NCBI RefSeq assembly: GCF_900111035.1 | Contig: NZ_FOFU01000002.1 | Coordinates: 496,001 to 560,000 of the forward strand | From: Treponema bryantii | GTDB taxonomy: Bacteria > Spirochaetota > Spirochaetia > Treponematales > Treponemataceae | Direction of reading: 5' to 3' | Length of the DNA: 64,000 nucleotides | In this document: in pieces, positions 52,700 to 61,720 of the stretch | How the letters are laid out: every line of letters starts with the position of its first letter | Numbering within the stretch: the first letter of the stretch is position 1 | Translations under genes and position numbers: made by a program | The notes under the pieces: generated by a model | What the model saw: the letters and a program-made list of their open reading frames with translations, nothing else | What the model was told of the DNA's origin: nothing | Database searches by the model: none

Positions 52700-53389
52700 A
52701 TGACAATCACAGAACTACAACAGCTGCTATTTGAATATGAAGATAAAAAGTATGCCGATTTTTCAGCAAAACTGATTCCAACCCTGCCACGGGAAAAGTT
52801 TATCGGCATACGCGCTCCAGAGTATAAAAATATTCTGAAGCGAATAAAAGATGATCCTGTAATTCCTGAATTTCTTAATACCATTCCCCATTTTTATAAC
52901 GAAGAAAATATCCTGCATGTTCAGCTGATAAACAAGATTAAAGATTTTGATGATTGTGTGTCTGCCCTTGAAAAATTTATGCCATATATTGATAACTGGG
53001 CTGTAAATGATGGTGTAAATCCCACTTGCTTTAAGAAACACCGCGCCGAACTGATTGGCCTTGTACAGAAATGGATTTCTTCAGAAGCAACATATACCCG
53101 CCGCTGCGGTATGAAAATCTTAATGTCAAATTATCTTGATGATGATTTTAAACCTGAATATCTGGATTTACCTGCTGACTTACGCTCAGACGAATATTAT
53201 GTAAATATGATGACTGCCTGGTTGTTTGCAGAAGCTTTGACCAAGCAGTGGGATTGTGCTGTGAAGTATATTCAGACTCACCGTCTGGATAACTGGACTC
53301 ACAATAAAGCAATTCAAAAAGCCTGTGAAAGTTTCCGCGTACCGGATGAAAGAAAAGAATATCTGCGTTCTTTAAAAGTTAAAATCTGA
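52700..53389 (+). CDS. DNA alkylation repair protein, AlkD family
   Basis: The 229-residue protein is an AlkD-like HEAT-repeat protein: GIRAPEYKNILKRI near residue 37, NWAVNDGVNP near 99 (with conserved Trp and Asp), RRCGMKILMSNYL, and NMMTAWLFAEALTKQW. AlkD excises bulky or positively charged alkylated purines without base flipping. The length is normal. It probably has a leaderless mRNA, which would keep it translatable under stress conditions where leadered initiation falls; that last point is speculation. Confidence 0.9.
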   Translation: MTITELQQLLFEYEDKKYADFSAKLIPTLPREKFIGIRAPEYKNILKRIKDDPVIPEFLNTIPHFYNEENILHVQLINKIKDFDDCVSALEKFMPYIDNWAVNDGVNPTCFKKHRAELIGLVQKWISSEATYTRRCGMKILMSNYLDDDFKPEYLDLPADLRSDEYYVNMMTAWLFAEALTKQWDCAVKYIQTHRLDNWTHNKAIQKACESFRVPDERKEYLRSLKVKI

Positions 53390-53429
53390 AATAATTATTG
53401 TCCAAGAGCTTTGTACAATTACTGATGCA

Positions 53430-53885
53430 TTATTTACCTGGATAACTGATTTCGTCGCCCCAGCTTTTTACTTCTTCGTAAAAGCCCGGAACCTGCATAA
53501 GGCCATAACCCCACAAAAATGCACGGTCTTTTTCTGAAAGTTCATCCAGACCAAGCCATAATACTTCTTTAAGCGGTGGATTTTCATTTCCTTCTTCTTC
53601 AGGATCGTAGCCTAATATCGGTTCCTGATCATCCGGGACTTTTACTTCAAAGGCATATTCTGTTCTGTTATGATTGTATAATTCAGAAAGCTTGCGAACT
53701 ATTGTGCCATCAAGGCCGCATTCTTCTTTGAGTTCGCGGATGGCAGTTTGTTCAGGTGTTTCGCCTTCTTCTATTCCGCCACCGGGAATTGAATAGAAAT
53801 CATCCTTTCCTTCGCTTGGGTAATTTAATTTTTCTACAAGAATCTTTTTATTTCTGATTACAAAAGCTACACTTCGATTTTTCAT
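53430..53885 (-). CDS. NUDIX hydrolase
   Basis: The 151-residue protein has the NUDIX box GGGIEEGETPEQTAIRELKE, ending ECG, from about residue 36, in the correct GX5EX7REUXEEXG spacing. The C-terminal half has GYDPEEEGNENPPLKEVLWL. Substrates may be nucleoside di- or triphosphates or ADP-ribose type. GGAG precedes ATG 53885. It converges with the alkD-like gene. Confidence 0.88.
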   Translation of the reverse strand: MKNRSVAFVIRNKKILVEKLNYPSEGKDDFYSIPGGGIEEGETPEQTAIRELKEECGLDGTIVRKLSELYNHNRTEYAFEVKVPDDQEPILGYDPEEEGNENPPLKEVLWLGLDELSEKDRAFLWGYGLMQVPGFYEEVKSWGDEISYPGK

Positions 53886-54078
53886 TTTAACTCCATTTAT
53901 TCTTAAATATTTTAAAATTATATCATAGAATAGGGAAATAGCCAGTTTTTTAGCCTAAGGTACAGAGCTTTCCGCGAAGAATATAGCCGATTTTCATATA
54001 GCAGGCATTGGAAGATATCCTTGCATTGCGGCTTCTTGTCATAATGCATGTGAGAACAAAGAAAGTGTACTTGTTTTC

Positions 54079-55425
54079 TTATTTTAAGTCTTTTTTATAA
54101 TAAAGATAAAAAATCAGATTTACAAGCGATGTAATAATCCAGCTGAGCGGATAACTTACAAAAATTGTAAATGGTGAATGGAATTGGGGCATCTGGAAAA
54201 TCACACCAATCCAGAAAACACGGAATACACAGCAACCCAGCATTATCGAAATAACAGGCATAACTGAATGCCCGATTCCACGGATTGAGTTTCCAAGACA
54301 GTGCATAATTCCACAGATGAAAATCGGCAGGAAGGTAACAGCCATTCGGCTGAGTCCCGCTTCTATTACATCAGGATTCTTTGTATAAATTGAAAGCAGC
54401 TGTCTTCCAAAAATATAAAACAGACTGCCGGCTATAAGTCCGGTTACTGCCGTGCAAAGAACACAAATCACAACTTCTTTTTTTATACGCTTTGTATTCC
54501 CTGCTCCAATATTCTGTGAACAGAAGGTTAAAGTACCGGCAGTAAAACCATTCATAATCTGATAAAGAAAATCTTCAAGACTAACGGCCGCAGAATTTCC
54601 GGCAATCAGTGCTGTTCCAAACTGATTTATTGAAGACTGAATCTGTACATTTGAAATAGAAAACATCACACTCTGAAGTCCGGCAGGCAAACCAACTTTT
54701 ATGATTTCAATAAAGCTTTCTCGATCAATAGCAAATTTTCTGAAGTCAAAATGAAAATCATCTGTTTCACGGATTAAAAGTATAAGCACAAAAACAGCCG
54801 AATAAGTCTGCGAAATAACCGTAGCCCAGGCAACCCCCGCTACATTCATCTTAAATCCGATAACGAATAAAAGATTAAGCAGAAGATTGAAAAGCCCTGC
54901 ACTGAACAGAATATAAAGAGGACGTTGTGTATCACCCTTTGCACGGAGCAGGGCACTTCCAAAGTTGTACAGCATTGTTGCCGTAATACCGGAAAAATAG
55001 ATTCGAAGGTATCGGGCAGAAAGTGGCAAAACCTCTTCTACCGTATGCATGCGAATCAGAATGAACTTAGAAAGAAAAAGTCCGAGCAGAGTAATACAGC
55101 CGCCACAGATTATCGATATCGCAATGGAAGTATGAACCGTCTTTTGAATTTTATCAGAATCTTTTGCACCAAAATGCCGGGCCGCAATTACATTAGTTCC
55201 AATTGCGAGTCCCATAAAAAGATTTATCAAAAGATTGATAAGAGAGGTACATGAACCAACTGCCGCAAGAGAAGCGTCACCAGCAAATTGTCCAACAACA
55301 GCTACATCCGCCGCATTAAAGACAAGCTGAAGAAAATTCGAGCAAATTACGGGTATCGAAAATTTCAAAAGGTTACCGAAAATCGACCCATGAGTCATAT
55401 CAAGCTGATTTTTTCTATTCATCAA
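54079..55425 (-). CDS. MATE family efflux protein
   Basis: The 448-residue protein has twelve membrane segments in two homologous halves: IPVICSNFLQLVFNAADVAV near the start and GLPAGLQSVMFSISNVQIQS at the start of the second half. This is the DinF/NorM-like MATE family. It exports drugs or metabolites using a Na+ or H+ gradient. Two adjacent ATGs open the frame; the first is used. No regulator is adjacent. The downstream 190 nt holds only a 30-codon ORF of unknown meaning. Confidence 0.9.
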   Translation of the reverse strand: MMNRKNQLDMTHGSIFGNLLKFSIPVICSNFLQLVFNAADVAVVGQFAGDASLAAVGSCTSLINLLINLFMGLAIGTNVIAARHFGAKDSDKIQKTVHTSIAISIICGGCITLLGLFLSKFILIRMHTVEEVLPLSARYLRIYFSGITATMLYNFGSALLRAKGDTQRPLYILFSAGLFNLLLNLLFVIGFKMNVAGVAWATVISQTYSAVFVLILLIRETDDFHFDFRKFAIDRESFIEIIKVGLPAGLQSVMFSISNVQIQSSINQFGTALIAGNSAAVSLEDFLYQIMNGFTAGTLTFCSQNIGAGNTKRIKKEVVICVLCTAVTGLIAGSLFYIFGRQLLSIYTKNPDVIEAGLSRMAVTFLPIFICGIMHCLGNSIRGIGHSVMPVISIMLGCCVFRVFWIGVIFQMPQFHSPFTIFVSYPLSWIITSLVNLIFYLYYKKDLK

Positions 55426-55597
55426 GTCTACTTTAGAACTTTTTATCTTATTATGCTACAAAAAATATTAAAGGATAACTTTAATTGAGTAAGCTTATCG
55501 CAGATGATACAATTATGAAATGCACTTCTTTCAGTGTATTAAAAAAATCAAATGAAAGCCTGATTATTGCAATATTATTTCAGAAGGAGAACACAGC

Positions 55598-56389
55598 ATG
55601 GAAATCAGAGACAAGAGAATTGATGACGGAAAAGCCTTTGACTGGGGTAAAACTTCTAAAGAATATGCAAAGTTCCGCGATATTTACCCGGAAGAATTTT
55701 ATAAGAAAATTATAGATCGTGGACTTTGCGTAAACGGTCAGAAAGTTCTGGATCTTGGAACCGGTACCGGTGTTGTTCCCCGCAATATGTATAAATACGG
55801 TGCTCAGTGGACAGGAACGGATATTTCTCCTGAGCAGATTGAGCAGGCAAAAATACTGGCAGCAGATGGCAATATGAAAATTGATTTTATTGCAGCCGCA
55901 ACAGAGCAGCTTGATTTTCCAAAGGAAAGCTTTGATGTAATCACCGCGTGTCAGTGTTTCTGGTATTTTGATCATGAAAAAGTTATGCCTGTTCTTGCTG
56001 ATTTTCTTAAGCCGAACGGAAAGCTTGTAATCTTATATATGGCATGGCTTCCATACGAAGATAAAATTGCAGGCAATAGTGAAGAGATGATTTTGAAATA
56101 CAGTCCTAAATGGTCTGGCTGCGGTGCAACACGTCGCGAAAACTGGGTGCCTGATGTTGCCTATAAATATTTTGATAAAATTGAACACGAAGAATATGAC
56201 CTTATGGTCCCGTTTACAAAAGAAAGCTGGCACGGCCGTGTTAGAGCAAGTCGCGGAATTGGAGCATCACTTAATCCAGAAGAACTTGCAAGATGGGATG
56301 CAGAACACCGCGCCCTTCTAGATGAAATCGCTCCCGAGAAGTTTGATATTTTACACTACGGTGCAATCACAGTTTTACAGAAAAAATAG
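55598..56389 (+). CDS. class I SAM-dependent methyltransferase
   Basis: The 263-residue protein has motif I VLDLGTGTGVVPRNM near residue 50, GTDISPEQI (motif II), and FDVITACQCFWYFDHEKVMP (motif IV). The C-terminal cap is complete (ESWHGRVRASRGIGASL and FDILHYGAITVLQKK), in contrast to the truncated methyltransferase at 26847. AGAAGGAG precedes ATG 55598. Acceptor unknown. Confidence 0.88.
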   Translation: MEIRDKRIDDGKAFDWGKTSKEYAKFRDIYPEEFYKKIIDRGLCVNGQKVLDLGTGTGVVPRNMYKYGAQWTGTDISPEQIEQAKILAADGNMKIDFIAAATEQLDFPKESFDVITACQCFWYFDHEKVMPVLADFLKPNGKLVILYMAWLPYEDKIAGNSEEMILKYSPKWSGCGATRRENWVPDVAYKYFDKIEHEEYDLMVPFTKESWHGRVRASRGIGASLNPEELARWDAEHRALLDEIAPEKFDILHYGAITVLQKK

Positions 56390-56536
56390 GAGGTTTATAT
56401 TTTGACTGACAGTACCTTGTATGAGTAAAACTCATCCTATCTTTATACCAGAAGATACATATGTCCCCATACAGTGACGATTAAGAATATTACAAAACTA
56501 TACTTTTTAATGTAAACTGTAATAAAGGAGTAAAAA

Positions 56537-57025
56537 ATGAATAAGAAAGTTGAACTTTGGGATGCATATAATTCTGATTATGAAAAGATTGAAGGCGTAA
56601 CATTAATTCGTGGACAAGAAGATAAGATTCCGAAAGGAGTATATCATCTTGTATGCGAGATTCTTGTTCGTCATATAGATGGAACTTATCTTTTGACAAA
56701 ACGTTCTCCAGATAAAATTCTTTATCCTAATATGTGGGAAGCAAGCGTGAGTGGTTCAGTACTTCAAAATGAGACTGAAATTGAAGGTGCTCTTCGTGAA
56801 CTTCGTGAAGAAACAGGCATTATTGCCGATAAACTTGAATTTCTAAGTAAGGAGCTTGGCAAAACCTGCTGGCATATAAGATTCTTATGTGTAGTTGATT
56901 GCGACAAGCATTCCATTCAACTACGGGAAGGTGAAACCTGTGATTATAAATGGCTGTCTGCCTCTGAAATTCATGCAATGTCAGATAAAGAATTACTCGG
57001 TTGGCAGATGCGGAAACATATCTAG
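56537..57025 (+). CDS. NUDIX hydrolase (stand-alone copy)
   Basis: The 162-residue protein has the NUDIX box from SGSVLQNETEIEGALRELRE to ETG. The first Gly of the box is followed by Ser-Val rather than the usual bulky pattern. It starts KVELWDAYNSDYEKIEGVTL and is about three quarters identical to the C-terminal domain of the next gene, so the two are recent duplicates. The ribosome site AAAGGAG precedes ATG 56537. Substrate unknown. Confidence 0.88.
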   Translation: MNKKVELWDAYNSDYEKIEGVTLIRGQEDKIPKGVYHLVCEILVRHIDGTYLLTKRSPDKILYPNMWEASVSGSVLQNETEIEGALRELREETGIIADKLEFLSKELGKTCWHIRFLCVVDCDKHSIQLREGETCDYKWLSASEIHAMSDKELLGWQMRKHI

Positions 57026-57119
57026 TATAAGCCCTGGAGGAATAAAAAGAAAATAAACGAATTAGGTGACGGTTCAGGTTCTGAATCAACACTTGCTATG
57101 TAATAATATGGAGTTGCAA

Positions 57120-58154
57120 ATGACAAAAGTTTATTTTATCAGACATGCAGAACCGGATTTCACAAATCATAATGATTTATTGCGCCCGTTGACCCCAAAG
57201 GGAATGCAGGACAGAAAAATTGTTACTGATTATCTTGAAGATAAAAAAATTGATGTCGTACTTTCAAGTCCATTTAAAAGGGCTGTAATGACGATGGAAG
57301 ATTTTGCCGGTAAGTACGGATTCAATATTGAAACAATTGATGATTTTCATGAAAGGATTGTTGGTACTGAATGGATAGATAATTTTGGAGATTTTGCTAG
57401 AAATCAGTGGGCCGATTTTGATTATAAGCTTGATGGTGGAGAAAGCCTTAACGAAGTTCAGACAAGAAATATTACGGCGCTGAAAGAAGTGCTTCGTAAA
57501 TATGATGGTAAGAATATTGCTGTTGGAACTCATGGAACAGCTCTTAGTACAATCATCAATTATTATGATAAATCTTTCGGTTATGAAGATTTTGAAAAAA
57601 TCAAAGACGTTATGCCGTGGATTGTTGCCTTTGAGTTTGACGGAGAAAAATGTGTGAGTATAAAGAATTTTAAAAAGCCTGAGCTTTGGGATGCTTATAA
57701 TTCTGATTATGAAAAACTTGAAGGCGTTACGTTGATTCGCGATGATGAAGCTAATTTCCCAAAGGGTGCTTATCATCTTGTGTGTGAGGTTCTTGTTCGT
57801 CATGTTGATGGAACTTACCTTTTGATGAAGCGTTCACCTAACAAAAACTGGCCGGGCATGTGGGAAGCAACGGCTGGTGGTTCAGCACTTAAAGGTGAAA
57901 CTGATGTTGAAGGAGCACTCCGTGAGCTTCGCGAAGAAACCGGCGTAATTGCAGATAAACTTGAGTTCCTCAGTAAAGACCTTGGCAAATATTGCTGGCA
58001 TGTAAGATTTTTGTGTATAACTGATTGTGATAAGAATTCGGTTCAGCTTCAGGAAGGCGAAACCTGTGATTATAAGTGGCTGCCGGCTTCTGAGATTCTT
58101 GCAATGTCTGACAAAGAACTTCTCGGTTGGGAGATGAGGAAACATATTGTGTAA
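57120..58154 (+). CDS. histidine phosphatase-NUDIX fusion protein
   Basis: The 344-residue protein has two domains. Residues 1-185 form a histidine phosphatase (VYFIRHAEPDF with Arg8-His9, LSSPFKRAVMTM, and VGTHGTALS). Residues 190-344 form a NUDIX domain (ATAGGSALKGETDVEGALRE, then EETG) closely similar to the protein at 56537. Both domains act on phosphorylated small molecules, so the fusion may pair successive steps. The start is ATG 57120, with GGAG 8 nt before it; the frame is open upstream but lacks a ribosome site. Confidence 0.9.
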   Translation: MTKVYFIRHAEPDFTNHNDLLRPLTPKGMQDRKIVTDYLEDKKIDVVLSSPFKRAVMTMEDFAGKYGFNIETIDDFHERIVGTEWIDNFGDFARNQWADFDYKLDGGESLNEVQTRNITALKEVLRKYDGKNIAVGTHGTALSTIINYYDKSFGYEDFEKIKDVMPWIVAFEFDGEKCVSIKNFKKPELWDAYNSDYEKLEGVTLIRDDEANFPKGAYHLVCEVLVRHVDGTYLLMKRSPNKNWPGMWEATAGGSALKGETDVEGALRELREETGVIADKLEFLSKDLGKYCWHVRFLCITDCDKNSVQLQEGETCDYKWLPASEILAMSDKELLGWEMRKHIV

Positions 58155-58228
58155 AAAACTTATATAATTAAACTTGATATATAACTGGTAAAGGACTTGA
58201 GATAGAATCTCTTTTGTAAGGTGACAGA

Positions 58229-58987
58229 ATGAAGTACAGAAATGCACAGGACATTTTTCCGGAAGCTCTTTTGAAACAGATTCAGCGATATGTTTCTGGA
58301 GAGACAATTTATATTCCGGCCGGAAACGGAAAAAGATCCTGGGGCGAAACTTCGGGTTATCAGCAGTTTATCCGTGAAAGGAACGCAGCAATAAAAGCGG
58401 ACTTTGAAGCGGGAAAAACAATTGATGACCTCATGGAAAAATACTGTCTTTCTTATGATTCGATTAAAAGAATCGTTTACAGCAAGAAGGAGGTTTCTAT
58501 GTTAAAGTACAGTGCAACTTTAGAATCGGCAAAAGCATATGCAGAAGCAGAAAAGCTTGATGCCTGGATTCATTTATATTTGAACGAGGAAGGACGCAAT
58601 ATTCCTTTTTCTGATGGCTTAAAAAAATGCGACAGATATTATTTCAGTCCGGCTCTTGTGCCTCTTAAGTTTTTCAAGAGATGCTCGGGCCCTGAACCAG
58701 AAATGAAGTATCGTGTTGATGCGCTCTGGTGGGATCATAAGCTTGGTGAGTTGAAAAAGACAATCGAAGCAACTCCGGATTTTGTGAACAAATGCGCACC
58801 GATGTTTGTTGAATACACAGGCGGCGAGTTTGTTCTGAATGACGGCAATCATCGTCTTCAAGCCTACAAAGACCTTGGTTATGAAAAAGCCTGGGTTCTT
58901 TTCTGGATTACAGAAGAAGACGAATATCAGGACTTTTTGAAAAAGTACGGCGAGTATGTAAAAGACTGCGTTGTAATTAGAAAGTAA
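58229..58987 (+). CDS. fusion of a CD3324-type HTH protein and a ParB-like domain protein
   Basis: Residues 1-90 match CD3324-family proteins (KYRNAQDIFPEALLKQIQRY, GNGKRSWGETSGYQQFIRER, LSYDSIKRIVY), a Mor-like HTH of unknown targets. From Met91 a second protein begins (MLKYSATLESAKAYAEAEKL) with a ParB/sulfiredoxin-like core GEFVLNDGNHRLQAYKDLG. A perfect AAGGAGG (58487-58493) precedes ATG 58499 at ideal spacing, so the second part can start on its own. It was probably two genes now joined by loss of a stop. Confidence 0.8.
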   Translation: MKYRNAQDIFPEALLKQIQRYVSGETIYIPAGNGKRSWGETSGYQQFIRERNAAIKADFEAGKTIDDLMEKYCLSYDSIKRIVYSKKEVSMLKYSATLESAKAYAEAEKLDAWIHLYLNEEGRNIPFSDGLKKCDRYYFSPALVPLKFFKRCSGPEPEMKYRVDALWWDHKLGELKKTIEATPDFVNKCAPMFVEYTGGEFVLNDGNHRLQAYKDLGYEKAWVLFWITEEDEYQDFLKKYGEYVKDCVVIRK

Positions 58988-58992
58988 ACATA

Positions 58993-59020
58993 CGGTGGTT
59001 GAGCCTGTCGAAACCACCAT
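58993..59020. repeat. short dispersed palindromic repeat
   Basis: CGGTGGTTGAGCCTGTCGAA followed by ACCACC: 7-bp arms GGTGGTT/AACCACC around a 11-nt loop. This sequence type (TTTCGACAGGCTCAACC on the other strand) is a widespread intergenic repeat in several phyla. It lies between the fusion gene and the P-loop gene. Confidence 0.6.
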
Positions 59021-59037
59021 TTGATGGAGATTAAATT

Positions 59038-59541
59038 ATGAAAATTATATGTGTAACCGGTGCCTGCGGTGTCGGAAAATCTACGATGCGCGCCTTTGTG
59101 GGCGAACGTCTCGACGAGAAGATCTTTGCCTGCATCGATACTGATGAATGCGGAATCAACTGGCATGATTATGCGAATACAGATCATCCGGAAGGATACG
59201 CAAATGCTTATCTTGCTGAGGCTGTTCGTCGTGCGGCAGGACGTACTCTCGTGCTTTTCGGCTGTACAAATCCGATGGATTATATCACCAAAAATACAAT
59301 TCCAGACGAGGTTGAAGCAACTTACTTTGTAACCCTGGTTGCAGATGATGAAGTGATTCGGGAACGCCTGCTTACCCGCCCGGCTGAGCGTGGTTTTAAT
59401 GAAGGCAATATTCCGCCTCACATTGAATACAACCGATGGTTCCGCCGCAACCGTGGCAAGTTTCCGCTGCAGTTGGATACCGGAAACCTGAGCCAGGAAG
59501 AAACTGCAGACAGGATTGCAGAGTTTGCAAAGCATCTGTAA
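59038..59541 (+). CDS. P-loop kinase-like protein
   Basis: The 167-residue protein has Walker A GACGVGKST at residues 8-16, an Asp pair DTDECG near 42 and an Arg-rich lid (LLTRPAERGFN). These are hallmarks of small nucleoside or metabolite kinases. It is not closely related to the protein at 1643 beyond the P-loop. A GATGGAG ribosome site precedes ATG 59038, just after the dispersed repeat. Substrate unknown. Confidence 0.8.
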   Translation: MKIICVTGACGVGKSTMRAFVGERLDEKIFACIDTDECGINWHDYANTDHPEGYANAYLAEAVRRAAGRTLVLFGCTNPMDYITKNTIPDEVEATYFVTLVADDEVIRERLLTRPAERGFNEGNIPPHIEYNRWFRRNRGKFPLQLDTGNLSQEETADRIAEFAKHL

Positions 59542-59553
59542 ACTGAATTGTAA

Positions 59554-60066
59554 ATGGAACTGATAAAAACAATTTTTGACTGCGTGAAAATTTACAAACT
59601 CAATTCCTGTTCGGATAATCGAGGTTCGATGACTTATGTTTATGAAGATGGCATTGAAGGTTTTGAAGCAAAAGAATCGCGCCTGTACACGATGTCCAGA
59701 AAGGGCACTTTCTTTGGGATTCATTATCGCGAAGAAGCAGACCCGCTGACAAAGTTTATTTCGGTGGTGAAGGGTCGAGGCCTGGATTATGTTATTGATT
59801 TACGTAAGGATTCGGCCACTTATCTGAAATGGGAAGAAATTGAATTATCAGAAGAAAATGCGCTTGCAGTTTTAGTTCCAGCTGGAATTGGTCATGGATT
59901 TCTGGCCATGGAAGATAACACGATGCAGTTTTTTGCAATCGACAAGAGCGGCACGGATGGACATTCAAAGCAATTAAATTATACAGAAAAGAAAATCAGC
60001 TTAAAGCTTCCGATTCCAGTTACTGATATTTCAGATTATGATTTGAATGCACCGTTTTTAGACTAG
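59554..60066 (+). CDS. RmlC-like cupin (dTDP-sugar 3,5-epimerase family)
   Basis: The 170-residue cupin has the RmlC-like features DNRGSMTYVYEDGI, then KGTFFGIHYREEADP (His of the catalytic region near residue 56), VVKGRGLDYVIDLRKDS and PAGIGHGFLAMEDN. Enzymes of this fold epimerise nucleotide-linked 4-keto sugars. No other rml gene is near, so a different sugar or a stand-alone role is possible. Its stop precedes the P5C-reductase-like gene by 19 nt. Confidence 0.8.
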   Translation: MELIKTIFDCVKIYKLNSCSDNRGSMTYVYEDGIEGFEAKESRLYTMSRKGTFFGIHYREEADPLTKFISVVKGRGLDYVIDLRKDSATYLKWEEIELSEENALAVLVPAGIGHGFLAMEDNTMQFFAIDKSGTDGHSKQLNYTEKKISLKLPIPVTDISDYDLNAPFLD

Positions 60067-60085
60067 CGAAAGGCAGGTAAAAAAT

Positions 60086-60883
60086 ATGAAGATTGGAATT
60101 ACTGGTTATGGAAGTATGGGTCGAATGTTCGTTGAAAAATTGTCAAAGAACACAGATGCAACGCTTTACGTTTATAACAGGACTATTGAAAAATTAAACG
60201 GATTGGCTCCGGAAATCAATGTTTGTTCAAGCAATGCTGATATTGCCTCGAAGGTTGATATTCTTATTATGTGTGTGCCACCATTTGATATTAAACAGGT
60301 GCTTACAGAAATAGCTGATTCAATACGCGATGAGACGCTGATTGTTTCATTGAACGGCAGTGTGTCTTTTGCTTCAATGCAGAAAATTGTAAATCATAAA
60401 ATGGCAAAGCTGATTCCAAGCCTTACTGCAGAAATTGAAAAATCACAGACTCTGTTTTGTTTTAATGAAAAGGCCAGTGAGGACGATAAAAAAAATCTCA
60501 TGTCGCTTTTTAAATGCATGGGCGATGTAATTCTTCTTCCAGAAAATGAAATGGGAATGGGCTCGGAGCTTGTTTCCTGTATGCCGGGATTTATCGCTTC
60601 AATTTTTGATGTACTGTGTTCGGCTGCACGCGAGCATACTTCAATTTCTGATGAACAGATAGTTTCAATGGTTCTCAACACAATGTGCGCAACCGGCGAA
60701 TTGATGCTTTCTAAAAATATGAACTTCGAAGAGATAGTTTCACGAGTTGCAACAAAAGGCGGTATTACCGAAGAAGGAGCAAAGGTTATTTATGAAAAGT
60801 TCCCGGAAATTGCCGGAGAACTCTTTGAAAAAACTCTCGAGAAACGCCGCCAGACCACATTGAAAGCAGAAGAATTATTCTAG
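60086..60883 (+). CDS. pyrroline-5-carboxylate reductase-like oxidoreductase
   Basis: The 265-residue protein has the NAD(P)-binding GITGYGSMGRMF at residues 4-15, VDILIMCVPPFDI, a P5C-reductase-like late region LVSCMPGFIASIFDVLCSAA and ATKGGITEEGAKV. This is the ProC architecture, though the family also contains F420-dependent and thiazoline reductases. Reaction in proline synthesis is plausible but unproven; no other proline gene is near. A GAAAGGCAGG ribosome site precedes ATG 60086. Confidence 0.78.
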   Translation: MKIGITGYGSMGRMFVEKLSKNTDATLYVYNRTIEKLNGLAPEINVCSSNADIASKVDILIMCVPPFDIKQVLTEIADSIRDETLIVSLNGSVSFASMQKIVNHKMAKLIPSLTAEIEKSQTLFCFNEKASEDDKKNLMSLFKCMGDVILLPENEMGMGSELVSCMPGFIASIFDVLCSAAREHTSISDEQIVSMVLNTMCATGELMLSKNMNFEEIVSRVATKGGITEEGAKVIYEKFPEIAGELFEKTLEKRRQTTLKAEELF

Positions 60884-60937
60884 TTTTTGCCTAAGTGTAA
60901 CATTTAATGTTACAAAAATTTCTCAAAAAGCATATAT

Positions 60938-60987
60938 CAGTTGGTAGATTTGACGCATATCATGTGCAATAATAAAGCTACCAGCTG
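60938..60987 (+). promoter_or_regulatory. promoter flanked by a 10-bp inverted repeat
   Basis: CAGTTGGTAG (60938-60947) and CTACCAGCTG (60978-60987) form an inverted repeat (9 of 10 matched) that brackets -35 TTGACG (60950-60955) and a weak -10 near 60973. Upstream is a separate palindrome TGTAACATT/AATGTTACA (about 60896-60914). Both could bind the XRE regulator downstream. Confidence 0.45.
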
Positions 60988-61000
60988 GAAAGGAATGCTT

Positions 61001-61720
61001 ATGAACTTAGGAAATAATATCTGCTTTTTGAGAAAAAAGAAAAAGCTAACACAGGAACAGTTTTCAGAACTGATGGAAGTGACCCGACAGACGGTGTCTC
61101 GCTGGGAAACTGATGAGGTTGTGCCGGAGCTGGACAGGCTGTCACAGATGTGCAGCATTTTTGCATGTTCGCTAGACGATCTTGTTCGAAAAGATCTGAC
61201 ATCAAAAGAAGAAGTATACTCGCCAGTGGAAATCAAAAAGCTGCCAGCCTTCAGAATGGCACGATATGTAATGATTTCACCATCCCCAGAACAGGATGTT
61301 ATAAACTATATGATGGCTTGGGGTAAAACAAGCGGGCTTCTTGCGGCTTGCCCGGATGCTAAGCTCCTTGGCTGGGATTTTCCATTTGTATCACAGGAAC
61401 AGCAGATGCGTTTTGGGCTTCACGGTTATGTCGCGGCATATGTACTTCCAGATGGATTTGAGACGAATTGCCCGGGCGTGGAATATGCCACAAACAGCGA
61501 GGCAGAATATGCGGTAATAACTGTGACAGATCCACATGCACGTTCGTTTGAAAGAATCCCAGGCGGCTACCAGCGAATTATGGAATATCTTCAGGCTGGC
61601 AGCTTTAAAGAAAAATTCCCGGAAAACATCATCCCATGTTTTGAATACGAATATGATAAAGACGGCATTCACTACATTGATATTTTTATTTATACAGATA
61701 GTGTCGTAAGGGGAAAGTAA
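61001..61720 (+). CDS. XRE-type regulator with GyrI-like effector domain
   Basis: The 239-residue protein has an N-terminal XRE HTH (CFLRKKKKLTQEQFSELMEV, then TRQTVSRWETDE, residues 8-45) and a C-terminal GyrI/AraC-effector-like domain of about 150 residues (YVMISPSPEQDV, GFETNCPGVEYA and ERIPGGYQRIMEYL) that would bind a small hydrophobic ligand. The start is ATG 61001 with AAGGAATG before it. It overlaps the following GNAT by one base (TAATG), so they form one operon. Confidence 0.87.
   Translation: MNLGNNICFLRKKKKLTQEQFSELMEVTRQTVSRWETDEVVPELDRLSQMCSIFACSLDDLVRKDLTSKEEVYSPVEIKKLPAFRMARYVMISPSPEQDVINYMMAWGKTSGLLAACPDAKLLGWDFPFVSQEQQMRFGLHGYVAAYVLPDGFETNCPGVEYATNSEAEYAVITVTDPHARSFERIPGGYQRIMEYLQAGSFKEKFPENIIPCFEYEYDKDGIHYIDIFIYTDSVVRGK

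Noticed and set aside
53950-54042. 30-codon minus-strand ORF between the MATE and NUDIX genes.
   Set aside because: No ribosome site and no confident family match; it may be another gene tail but I cannot support it.
56420-56480. 18-codon ORF (MSKTHPIFIPEDTYVPIQ) after a TTGACTGACAGTACC sequence that recalls MerR-type promoters.
   Set aside because: Too short to identify; may be the start of a deleted gene but no further part is seen.
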